A stretch of DNA of 64,000 nt from UBA1268 sp965662195 (GTDB taxonomy: Bacteria; Planctomycetota; Planctomycetia; Pirellulales; UBA1268): contig CBFIHA010000001.1 of assembly GCA_965662195.1 (NCBI GenBank), positions 83,363 to 147,362 on the forward strand, written 5' to 3'. This document shows, in pieces, positions 26,389 through 33,806 of this stretch. The stretch's first letter is position 1. Every line of letters starts with the position of its first letter. Both the position numbers and the translations under genes were made by a program. The notes beneath the pieces are model-generated. The model saw only the letters and a program-made list of their open reading frames with translations, was not told the origin of the DNA and made no database searches.

Positions 26389-27585
26389 TTAGCGGCGGGA
26401 CGGCAGTTTCTCCGGTAGATAGTCGTGATCCCGCTTCCGTAGCACTTCAGCTTTCAGAATTTTATCGGGTTCTCCCCCTGCCCGCTCACCCTCTGTCCGC
26501 TGCAGTTCCGGCAACACCTCAAAGCCCTCAATCACCCGGCCGAACACCGTGTGCCGTCCATCGAGGTGTTCGGTGGGCCGAAAGGTGAGAAAAAACTGGG
26601 AGCCACCGGTGTTTTTGCCGGCGTGGGCCATCGACAGGCTGCCGAGGAAGTGCTTGCGGGCGTCGGGCCGCTCGCACTCACAGGCGATCGCGTATCCCGG
26701 GCCGCCGGTTCCGGTCCCGGTGGGGTCGCCCCCCTGGGCCATGAACTGCGGAATCACCCGGTGAAACGGGGTGCCGTCGTAGAAGTGCTGCTCCACCAGG
26801 CTGATGAAGTTGGCAACCGTGTTGGCCGCCTCATTTTCGAAAAGCTCAACCACGATCGTGCCCTTGGTGGTTTCAATTTTTACCCTGGGCAGATCGTCTG
26901 CGGCTGCCTCGGCCGCCCGCCTGGCCATCTCGGCATCGACCTTCGGCCGCTCAGCTACGATCGCCCGCTCGAGTGATTCGATTTTGCCCGCATTGACGCC
27001 AGCGGCGGCAGCCGCCTTTACGAACTGGTCCGCCTCGTCGAGATCGGATAGCGTCATCGCCGCCGTCGCGCCGACGAGCAGCGTCGGGCCATCAGCCACT
27101 CCAGCCCCCTGCAGCGTCTTGGCTACTGCCAGTGCCTTGCGGGGATCATCAGAAGCCAGTGCTCCCTGGATCACATCGCGGACGACCTGAACCGCCTCCT
27201 GGTTGTCCGGGTCGGCGAGCACCACTGCGGTGGCACTGGTCTCGAGACTGGCTGCAGCGGCCCGGGCCTCGTCGCGAGCGGCATTGAACCGGGCCTCAAT
27301 TCGCTGTTTATCGGCACCGGGTTGCTGGTACTCGGCCTGAAGCGCCGCCAGTTCGCCGATGAGTCGCTTGAGATCCTGCTGGGCCTTCGCGAAGGTCTGC
27401 CCGGCATTCGCCGCCACCGCTGGATCATCCTCCTCCACCACCGGAACATCGGCAGCCGGCCCCGCAACCGGCCAGGCCAGGCCCAACAACAAGGAAGCCC
27501 CGAATGAAGCCCAGAGCAGGGCCGTTGTCGCGTTGTTCCGTGTCAAGCTTCCTGCAGCGCTGTCCTCGATGCGACCAGATTGCAT
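26389..27585 (-). CDS. Exported cyclophilin-type peptidyl-prolyl isomerase
   Basis: 398-residue protein: membrane anchor or signal (about residues 20-45, TALLWASFGASLLLGLAWPV), a helical/coiled-coil middle part rich in Ala and acidic residues (about 60-215), then a cyclophilin domain (about 222-385). The latter has TTKGTIVVELFENEAANTVA, HFYDGTPFHRVIPQFMAQGG, SMAHAGKNTGGSQFFLTF, and LDGRHTVFGRV. The catalytic Arg/Phe/Gln pattern (FHRV, FMAQGG) is present. The frame is open to 28326, but ATG 27585 follows TCCGGGAGACACG. It is divergent from rsmD. Confidence 0.9.
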   Translation of the reverse strand: MQSGRIEDSAAGSLTRNNATTALLWASFGASLLLGLAWPVAGPAADVPVVEEDDPAVAANAGQTFAKAQQDLKRLIGELAALQAEYQQPGADKQRIEARFNAARDEARAAAASLETSATAVVLADPDNQEAVQVVRDVIQGALASDDPRKALAVAKTLQGAGVADGPTLLVGATAAMTLSDLDEADQFVKAAAAAGVNAGKIESLERAIVAERPKVDAEMARRAAEAAADDLPRVKIETTKGTIVVELFENEAANTVANFISLVEQHFYDGTPFHRVIPQFMAQGGDPTGTGTGGPGYAIACECERPDARKHFLGSLSMAHAGKNTGGSQFFLTFRPTEHLDGRHTVFGRVIEGFEVLPELQRTEGERAGGEPDKILKAEVLRKRDHDYLPEKLPSRR

Positions 27586-27712
27586 TACGTGTCTCCCGGA
27601 AATCCGACGGCCCCCCAGCGGGCACCGCCATTTCTTACGATACCATGTCGCGTTCCCCACGGTTATGACCGGGGACACCCCAGCTGCCCGGATAACCACC
27701 CACGGCTTCAGA

Positions 27713-28399
27713 ATGTCCCGAAAAAAAACTGCTCGAGCTCCCCGCCGGACGGAACGGTCCGCATCCTCCCCCCGTCGGCGGCAATCGGCCCCCGGCCCCG
27801 CTGTCGATCCGTCCAGCCCGCCACGGATCATTGGCGGTGAACTCCGGGGACGCCGGCTGGCCTTTCGCCCCGGTGGCCCCACCCGGCCCATGAAGGACCG
27901 GGTCCGTGAAACGGTCTTTGACCTGCTGGGGACGGCTGTTGTTGGGGCCACGGCAATCGATCTGTTTGCGGGCACCGGTGCTATTGGCTTTGAGGCGGTC
28001 AGCCGCGGGGCGGCCCGGGGCATTTTCGCTGAGCGGCACTTCCCGACCGTCGCCTGCTTGCGGCGGTCAGCTGCCGACCTCGGCCTGACCGAGCGGATCG
28101 AGATCATCCCTGGCGATGTCCTCCTCTGGTCGAAACGGTTCCCCCCGTTACCGGACAAGGCACCCTGGCTGGTCTTCGTCTCTCCCCCGTGGGCGATGTT
28201 CGGGACGCACCGAGCTGAACTCAACCAGCTGATTTTGACGGTGGCCAACGCTGCCCCGGCGGGGAGTCGCCTGATCGTTGAGGCCGAGGTTGGACTGCCG
28301 GCAGGCCAGCTGCCGGAACTCCTCACCGACCGGGCCGATGAGTCTCCCTGGGACAGCCGGCCGCTGCCGCCGGCGATTCTCCACCAGAAACGACTCTGA
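27713..28399 (+). CDS. rsmD: RsmD-like 16S rRNA guanine-N2 methyltransferase
   Basis: SAM-dependent methyltransferase expected to act on G966 (E. coli numbering) of 16S rRNA. Seen: IIGGELRGRRL, the hallmark TRPMKDRVRETVFDLLG, SAM motif IDLFAGTGAIGFEAVSRGA, and motif IV as SPPW (fits [DNS]PP[YFW]). A basic, disordered N-terminus of about 45 residues (MSRKKTARAPRR) is an add-on. Start ATG 27713; ATG 27665 is also in frame. It has 228 aa. Confidence 0.88.
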   Translation: MSRKKTARAPRRTERSASSPRRRQSAPGPAVDPSSPPRIIGGELRGRRLAFRPGGPTRPMKDRVRETVFDLLGTAVVGATAIDLFAGTGAIGFEAVSRGAARGIFAERHFPTVACLRRSAADLGLTERIEIIPGDVLLWSKRFPPLPDKAPWLVFVSPPWAMFGTHRAELNQLILTVANAAPAGSRLIVEAEVGLPAGQLPELLTDRADESPWDSRPLPPAILHQKRL

Positions 28400-28470
28400 C
28401 CTCCGGTCGACCGGCGGCGCGGTAGACTCAGAGAGGAACCATTCCTTTCCTCCGCGAACGGAACTGCTTT

Positions 28471-28854
28471 ATGGACGTTATCAATCGCGCTGACGCTATC
28501 CCCTTCACGACGGTCGATGGCTCGACGATCAGGGAATTACTGGCTCACCGCAACTCGGCGATTCGCCAGCAATCACTCGCCGAGGCCCGTCTGTCCCCGG
28601 GGCAGGCGACGACGCCCCACCACCACGCCGTCACCGAGGAAATCTATTACATCCTCTCGGGTGCGGCCGAGATGACGCTTGGCGGAGAAACCCGCCGGGT
28701 TGTGCCGGGCGATGCAATTGCCATCCCGCCCGGCAGCCGGCACACCATCCGCAACACCGGCACCGAGGAGCTTGTCTTTCTCTGTTGCTGTGCGCCGGGA
28801 TACGAACACCCCGACACCTTCCTTGAAAGCTCCCCTTCATCCGCAACTGCGTGA
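28471..28854 (+). CDS. Single-domain cupin protein
   Basis: A 127-residue cupin_2 protein. Motif 1 is HHHAVTEEIYYILSG and motif 2 is PGDAIAIPPGSRHTIRNTG, with His-His-Glu-His metal ligands in place, so a bound metal is likely. Substrate unknown; such proteins range from isomerases to small-molecule sensors. It stops seven bases before the PilB/GspE-like gene, so the two are probably co-transcribed, which need not mean shared function. Confidence 0.85.
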   Translation: MDVINRADAIPFTTVDGSTIRELLAHRNSAIRQQSLAEARLSPGQATTPHHHAVTEEIYYILSGAAEMTLGGETRRVVPGDAIAIPPGSRHTIRNTGTEELVFLCCCAPGYEHPDTFLESSPSSATA

Positions 28855-28861
28855 CTCCACG

Positions 28862-30571
28862 ATGCCCGACCGCTTCAGCGAAATCCTTGTCACCAAGGGA
28901 ATCATCAGCCAGGAACAGCTCACCGAGGCGACAAAGGTCGCGAGCGATTCAGGCAAAACGCTTCACGAAGAAATCCTGCGGCTCGGGTATGCGCCGGCGG
29001 CCCGGGTAATGAAGGCGTTGGCGAAGGCCAACCGGATGGTGTTCACCGACCTTGAGGGCATGACGGTGCCGGACGAGGTGATCGACCTCGTGCCCGAAAG
29101 CGTCGCCCGGGAGAACACCATCCTGCCGCTGGAGCAGAATGGCACGACGCTGCGGGTGGCCACCAGCGACCCGAACGACATCGACACCCAGGAAAAGCTC
29201 CGCTTCATCCTCAATCGGGAAGTCGAAATGACCCTGGCGATGCGCGATCAAATTGTCGAGAGCATTAACCGGCATTACGGCTCGGGTGATGGTGAAAGTG
29301 CCGATTCAATGCTGACCCAGGAGTTCACCGACACCGAGATCGACTTCACCGAAACCACGGTCGAGCAGGAGGCGGCACTCAAGGAGGACGAGGACGAGTC
29401 ATCCGCGCCTGTGGTCAAACTGGTCAACCTGATCATCACCGAGGCGGTGACCCTCAAGGCGAGCGACATTCACATCGAGCCGTTCGAGAATGAGATCAGG
29501 GTGCGGTACCGGATTGACGGCCGACTCGTCGTCCGGGACAGCGCGCCGCGGCGACTGCTCGGTGCCATCCTCTCCCGCATCAAAATCCTCTCCCGGCTCG
29601 ACATCGCTGAACGCCGCCGGCCCCAGGACGGCCGCATCAAAATCACCACCAAGGACGGCAAGGACTTCGACCTCCGCGTCAGCGTGCTGCCGACCAATCA
29701 TGGCCAGTCGGTGGTGATGCGGCTGCTAGACAAGGACAACATCAAGGTCGGCATCCGTCAACTCGGCCTGTCCGAAAACGACTTCCGCCAATTCAAAAGC
29801 CTCATCCGCCGGCCCAACGGCATCATCCTCGTGACGGGACCAACCGGCTCCGGGAAGACGACCACCCTTTACGCGTCGCTCAACGAGCTCAACCGCTCCG
29901 ACACGAAGATTATCACCGCCGAGGATCCGGTCGAGTATTACCTCAGTGGCATCAATCAGGTGGAGGTTAGGCACAACATCGGGCTCGATTTCGCCCGCGT
30001 CATCCGGGCCATGCTACGGCAGGCGCCGAATGTCATTCTGGTCGGTGAGATGCGGGACACCGAAACGGCCCAGATGGGCATCCAGGCATCACTGACGGGC
30101 CACCTGGTGTTCAGCACCCTGCACACCAACGATGCGCCGAGTGCCATCACCCGGATGATCGACATGGGCGTCCCCGCCTACCTGGTTGCCTCGAGCGTCG
30201 TGGCGGTCCTGGCGCAGCGGCTGGTCCGGCTGAACTGCTCCAACTGCCGACAGCCCCACGAGCCGCTCGAAAGCGAACTACAGGCGGCCGGCTTCACGCC
30301 GGAGCAACTGGCCACCGCCAACTTCATGAAGGGTCGGGGCTGCGTGAAGTGCCAGAAGCGCGGCTACAAGGGCCGCATGGGAATCTTTGAAATGATGGTG
30401 CTCAACAACAAAATCAGGGAACTGGCGTTTCAGGGAGCAGCCACCCAGGACATCCGCCGGGCGGCCGTCGCCAGTGGGATGCGGGTAATGTTCGATGACG
30501 GACTCGAAAAGGTGCTCCAGGGACAGACAACGCTCGAAGAGGTCTTCCGGGTGGCAAAGCGGTCGGACTAG
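28862..30571 (+). CDS. PilB/GspE-type assembly ATPase
   Basis: Hexameric ATPase powering type IV pilus or type II secretion assembly, in the cytoplasm at the inner membrane. N-terminal MshEN-type domain (residues 1-150, ILVTKGIISQEQLTEAT), then N2 domain (DIHIEPFENEIRVRYRIDG). The motor has Walker A GPTGSGKTTT (about 326), Asp box and Walker B VILVGEMRDTETA, His box LVFSTLHTND, and a two-CxxC zinc region (CSNC about 458, CVKC about 494). 569 aa. No other pilus or secretion gene adjoins it. Its TAG stop is the junction of a MITE-like element. Confidence 0.92.
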   Translation: MPDRFSEILVTKGIISQEQLTEATKVASDSGKTLHEEILRLGYAPAARVMKALAKANRMVFTDLEGMTVPDEVIDLVPESVARENTILPLEQNGTTLRVATSDPNDIDTQEKLRFILNREVEMTLAMRDQIVESINRHYGSGDGESADSMLTQEFTDTEIDFTETTVEQEAALKEDEDESSAPVVKLVNLIITEAVTLKASDIHIEPFENEIRVRYRIDGRLVVRDSAPRRLLGAILSRIKILSRLDIAERRRPQDGRIKITTKDGKDFDLRVSVLPTNHGQSVVMRLLDKDNIKVGIRQLGLSENDFRQFKSLIRRPNGIILVTGPTGSGKTTTLYASLNELNRSDTKIITAEDPVEYYLSGINQVEVRHNIGLDFARVIRAMLRQAPNVILVGEMRDTETAQMGIQASLTGHLVFSTLHTNDAPSAITRMIDMGVPAYLVASSVVAVLAQRLVRLNCSNCRQPHEPLESELQAAGFTPEQLATANFMKGRGCVKCQKRGYKGRMGIFEMMVLNNKIRELAFQGAATQDIRRAAVASGMRVMFDDGLEKVLQGQTTLEEVFRVAKRSD

Positions 30572-30734
30572 GCTCTGTCTGAAAAGGCTACCGTTGGCCC
30601 GAGAGCGAGCTGCTTTGGTCTCTGGCAAGGCCGGCGAAGCAGCCAGATTTGCGGCTCTGGCGATCGAGCCGGACGTAGTCAGAGGGCAAACGAGCCGCTC
30701 GAAGCCAGGTATTGGGTTTTCAGGCAGGGCCTAG
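30568..30734 (+). mobile_element. MITE-like element, copy 1
   Basis: A 167-base non-coding element bounded by CTAG on both sides, with inverted ends GGCTCTGTCTGAAAA and TTTTCAGGCAGGGCC. A second copy lies at 61640-61807 in inverted orientation; by hand alignment they differ at about 17 of 168 columns. TA/CTAG flanks are what IS630/Tc1-type insertion leaves, so it is probably a non-autonomous passenger of such an IS. The left CTAG contains the stop codon of the PilB/GspE gene. Confidence 0.75.
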
Positions 30735-30863
30735 CTGCCGGTTCGAAACCATCAATTGCCACCGGGTTTGGCCGTCCTGCCGCGGAAAACTCGTATCGAC
30801 ACTGCGGAATGGCCGGGGCTAGGGTGCTCTACTGGTTTATCCGTCGCCGGGAGAGAATGCGCC

Positions 30864-31763
30864 ATGGACACTTCGTGCCGTTTCGGCCACTGCTGCCGGT
30901 TTCCCGTCATGCTCAGTATCGCCGCGATCGTCATCACGATTCCGACTACCGGACGGGGCCAAACCGTGCCGACCGGCACCGGCCCTGAAATTCAGACCGT
31001 TGTCGCCTCCCGCCAGACACTCGACCAGTTTTTCGGGCTGCAGATCGAGTCGATTCCCCCAAGCATGTTACAGGCGGCCTCGGGAGTGGCGATCTTTCCC
31101 AACATGATCAAGGGTGGATTCATCATCGGGGTCAACTACGGCCGCGGAGTGCTTCATGTCCGGAACGCTGATCGCTCGTGGAGTGCCCCGTTGATGGTGA
31201 CGATGGGCGGTGGCAGTATCGGCTTCCAGGCCGGCGTGCAGGCCGCCGATATCGTGCTGGTCTTCAAGACTCCACAAAGCCTGACGAACATCCTCAACGG
31301 CCAGAAGGTGACCCTTGGAGCCGACGCCTCCGTGGCGGTGGGCCCGGTCGGCCGGCAGGCCAATGCAGCAACCGATGCCCGACTCGGAGCCGAGATTTAT
31401 TCCTACGCCCGGAGCCGGGGGTTGTTCCTCGGCGTCTCGCTGGGTGGTGCCGACCTTTCGGTCGATCACAACGCCGACGGGGTGCTCTACGGCCGCTACG
31501 GGGTGACACCAGCCGACATCTTCAACAACCAGGGAATTGCCATCCGCCCCGAGGTCCAGCAACTCGTGGCCGATCTGAACGCCCGCTCAGGCGTTCAGCC
31601 AACTGCCGGGCAACCAGGCGGATTCCCACCAGCAGGTCAGTTCCAGCCCCAGCCACCGGGTCCGGCCCAGCCTCTCCCGGCCGGTCCTGGAGCGCCCCCG
31701 ATTGTGCCTGTCCATCCTCCGGGACAGCCACAGCCGCTCCCCCCGTCCCCGTATCCTGGCTGA
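30864..31763 (+). CDS. Exported SYLF (Ysc84-like) lipid-binding protein
   Basis: 299-residue protein: signal peptide (VMLSIAAIVITIPTTGRGQ), a SYLF domain (about residues 45-225: LQAASGVAIFPNMIKGGFIIG, GRGVLHVRN, QAADIVLVFKT, GADASVAVGPVGRQ, YSYARSRGLFLGVSLGG), and a Pro/Gln-rich tail of about 70 residues. SYLF domains bind phosphoinositides/lipids in eukaryotes; the role of bacterial exported versions is not established. ATG 30864 follows GGGAGAGAATGCGCC. Confidence 0.88.
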   Translation: MDTSCRFGHCCRFPVMLSIAAIVITIPTTGRGQTVPTGTGPEIQTVVASRQTLDQFFGLQIESIPPSMLQAASGVAIFPNMIKGGFIIGVNYGRGVLHVRNADRSWSAPLMVTMGGGSIGFQAGVQAADIVLVFKTPQSLTNILNGQKVTLGADASVAVGPVGRQANAATDARLGAEIYSYARSRGLFLGVSLGGADLSVDHNADGVLYGRYGVTPADIFNNQGIAIRPEVQQLVADLNARSGVQPTAGQPGGFPPAGQFQPQPPGPAQPLPAGPGAPPIVPVHPPGQPQPLPPSPYPG

Positions 31764-31833
31764 CGGTTTCCCGCTACCCCGACCGCTCCATTGATGCGGC
31801 GCCGGCTCACGGGCGGCGAAAGTCTTGTCGCGG

Positions 31834-31849
31834 GGGCGTGGATACGCCC
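31834..31849. terminator. Short hairpin between convergent genes
   Basis: GGGCGT-GGAT-ACGCCC, a six-pair stem in the 138-base gap between the SYLF gene and the convergent methyltransferase gene. No T-run, so only a weak terminator candidate. Confidence 0.35.
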
Positions 31850-31901
31850 AAAGCTCCTCGAGCGCTCGCCGACCCGCTCGCCTCGGCAAACGGCACTCGG
31901 G

Positions 31902-33458
31902 CTAGCCCGCGGTCGAAATAATGCCCAGCTGTGCAAGCTGCGGCAGGCTTGTGCTGGTGAATGCGGTGCAGGCTGATTCGACAAGCTGCTGCCGGGCCGC
32001 TGGGTCGGTGACCGGCTTCCCATCCTGTTGCAGCGATCGGCCGCTGCCGGACAGGCGGGCATCGACCCGATGCACCAGCCCCTCAGCTCCTCCACTGGTC
32101 AGTTCGTGGAGGATTGCCGCATCGAAGTCTCCCAGGGTGTGCCCCGTCCCGGTCGCCACGCTGGCGAGTGCCACCGGCCGACCGCCGAGAGCGTCATTGG
32201 CAAGCACGGCACGGTTGAAGGACGAGACCACCGCGACGCCACCTTTGCCGGACGTGGCCGCGTTGTCCACCGGGCCAGCTGTGACGTCGAAAAGTCCCAT
32301 TGCCACTCCAGCATCGACGGCCCGGATCAGATCAGCTGCCGGATTGCCCTTGAGCGATTTGTCCTTGAGGATCTCGGAAAGACGCAGGCTGCTCTTGGAA
32401 AGAATCTTCAGCAGTATCTCGTAAAGCGGCCCCTGAACGGTCGAAGTCACCACACCAAGATTCACCTGATGCGGGAGCGAGATGCCAGGACGAGCCGCTC
32501 GGAAGTAAAGGTCGTCGACCTTTTTGAGCCGCTCCTCCGGACTCTGCATGACCTGTGGCTCGGCGGCATAGATATCCCAGCGGAAGGCGGTGTTCGCACA
32601 AAAGTCCTTGTGTGACTCGGTGACCAATCGATTGCTGGTGGTCCGGAACAGTTCCTGAAACTCCGGCCGGACGCAGAGGTCCCAGAAATTGGTGTGGATC
32701 GGCAGGCTGCCGACAAAGGCCAGGCCAGCCGAACCAAACATGCCGGCCACCTCGGAAAAATAAAAGCTGGTCCAGTGCTCGTTGAGATATTCGTGGGCGA
32801 GATACCGCAGGTCCTGCTTCAACAGCCCGTCCACGTAGGCTGCCGCCCGCGGATTGTCCTCGAAATATTTCGCCTTCTTGTCCCGGATGAAGACCAGATA
32901 GTTCAGCGCATCGCGGATCCGCTGGACGGTATCACCCTGGCGAAGCATGGCATACTGCCGGAGGATGCCGCGAATCGGCTGCAGGTGGGCCCAACCGGGC
33001 ATGGCGTTGTAGCTGACCAGCAGCAGCCCGCCGGGGGCCAGGTGGTCTCTGGCAATGTCGAGAATCTGCTGCCGCACTTCAGGGGCGACCCAACTGAAAA
33101 CTCCGTGGAGAGCCAGGAACTCAAACCGGCCGAGGTCCTTCGGCAGGGCGGCAAAATCGCTGGCGATCGCCCGGGCGTTGGTCAGTTCGCCAGCAGCGAT
33201 GTCCTTATCGATGGCGGCTACATGGCTGGCATTGATATCGACGCCGACAAATTCACCTTTGGGATTGGCTGCCGCCAGGGTGGTCAACGACCGGCCGAGC
33301 CCGCACCCCAGTTCGAGGTACCGGAATTTTTTCGTTGTCGCCGGCGGTACGACCCGGTTCAGGGAGGCGGCATACCGCATCGCCACTGGTGACATGTGTG
33401 GATAGAAGCCGGGAATGTAATCGACGTCGGTGATGTAACCAGCAGCTGTCGCAGCCAT
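31902..33458 (-). CDS. SAM methyltransferase with regulatory domain
   Basis: 518-residue class I methyltransferase. The SAM motif is YLELGCGLGRSLTTLAAANP, with FVGVDINASHV as the acidic-loop strand and LAPGGLLLVSYNAMPGW further on. After about residue 200 it continues as a helical region typical of methyltransferase-regulatory-domain (PF10119-like) proteins. Substrate unknown; relatives occur in surface-polysaccharide loci. The open frame runs to 33647, but that extension is translated from a multi-hairpin repeat; ATG 33458 (MAATAAGYITDVDYIPG) matches how the family starts. Confidence 0.85.
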   Translation of the reverse strand: MAATAAGYITDVDYIPGFYPHMSPVAMRYAASLNRVVPPATTKKFRYLELGCGLGRSLTTLAAANPKGEFVGVDINASHVAAIDKDIAAGELTNARAIASDFAALPKDLGRFEFLALHGVFSWVAPEVRQQILDIARDHLAPGGLLLVSYNAMPGWAHLQPIRGILRQYAMLRQGDTVQRIRDALNYLVFIRDKKAKYFEDNPRAAAYVDGLLKQDLRYLAHEYLNEHWTSFYFSEVAGMFGSAGLAFVGSLPIHTNFWDLCVRPEFQELFRTTSNRLVTESHKDFCANTAFRWDIYAAEPQVMQSPEERLKKVDDLYFRAARPGISLPHQVNLGVVTSTVQGPLYEILLKILSKSSLRLSEILKDKSLKGNPAADLIRAVDAGVAMGLFDVTAGPVDNAATSGKGGVAVVSSFNRAVLANDALGGRPVALASVATGTGHTLGDFDAAILHELTSGGAEGLVHRVDARLSGSGRSLQQDGKPVTDPAARQQLVESACTAFTSTSLPQLAQLGIISTAG

Positions 33459-33806
33459 GCCAAAAATGCTCCAGAGAAGTTCTCTCAGGCGGTATACCCC
33501 GTTGAATACGCCTAGTTGCCGCTGGAAGAAGCCCACGCTGGTCTTTGCCCGTGCATGCGGGCAATCGACCGCCCACCTGGGCACCATCCGAAAACGCCGA
33601 AGGTTGTCGGGGGAGCCGATCCCCGCTTCCTGCGACGGCAGACTCATTCCTCAACCGAGTAGAACATACCCTGCCCCGGAGTCGCTGAAAAGGAAAACCG
33701 AATCTGGGGCTCCGCCGTAGGCAAAGCAGGCTGTCGGCGAGTAGGGTTCCCCCACCGCCCGCCGGTCTGCCGGCACCCGGGCGATGCGCTCCTGCGAGGT
33801 CCGCCC
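33459..33806. other. Intergenic region with repeat copy D
   Basis: About 350 bases between the divergent methyltransferase and SulP genes. Besides the repeat at 33541-33655 I see no gene; the promoters of both neighbours should lie here. Confidence 0.6.
33541..33655 (-). repeat. Multi-hairpin element, copy D
   Basis: Read on the minus strand: CGC-AGGAA-GCG, then CCGACAAC-CTTCGGC-GTTTTCGG (seven of eight pairs) with GGC/GCC closing, GCCCAGGTGG, and a clean seven-pair TTGCCCG-CATGCA-CGGGCAA. Same order as copy A, with different stem sequences. It lies in the leader of the methyltransferase gene on the same strand. Confidence 0.75.

Noticed and set aside
27586..28326. N-terminal half of the longest frame for the cyclophilin gene
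   Set aside because: It lies antisense to rsmD, which has clear motifs; ATG 27585 with GGGAG gives a normal exported cyclophilin.
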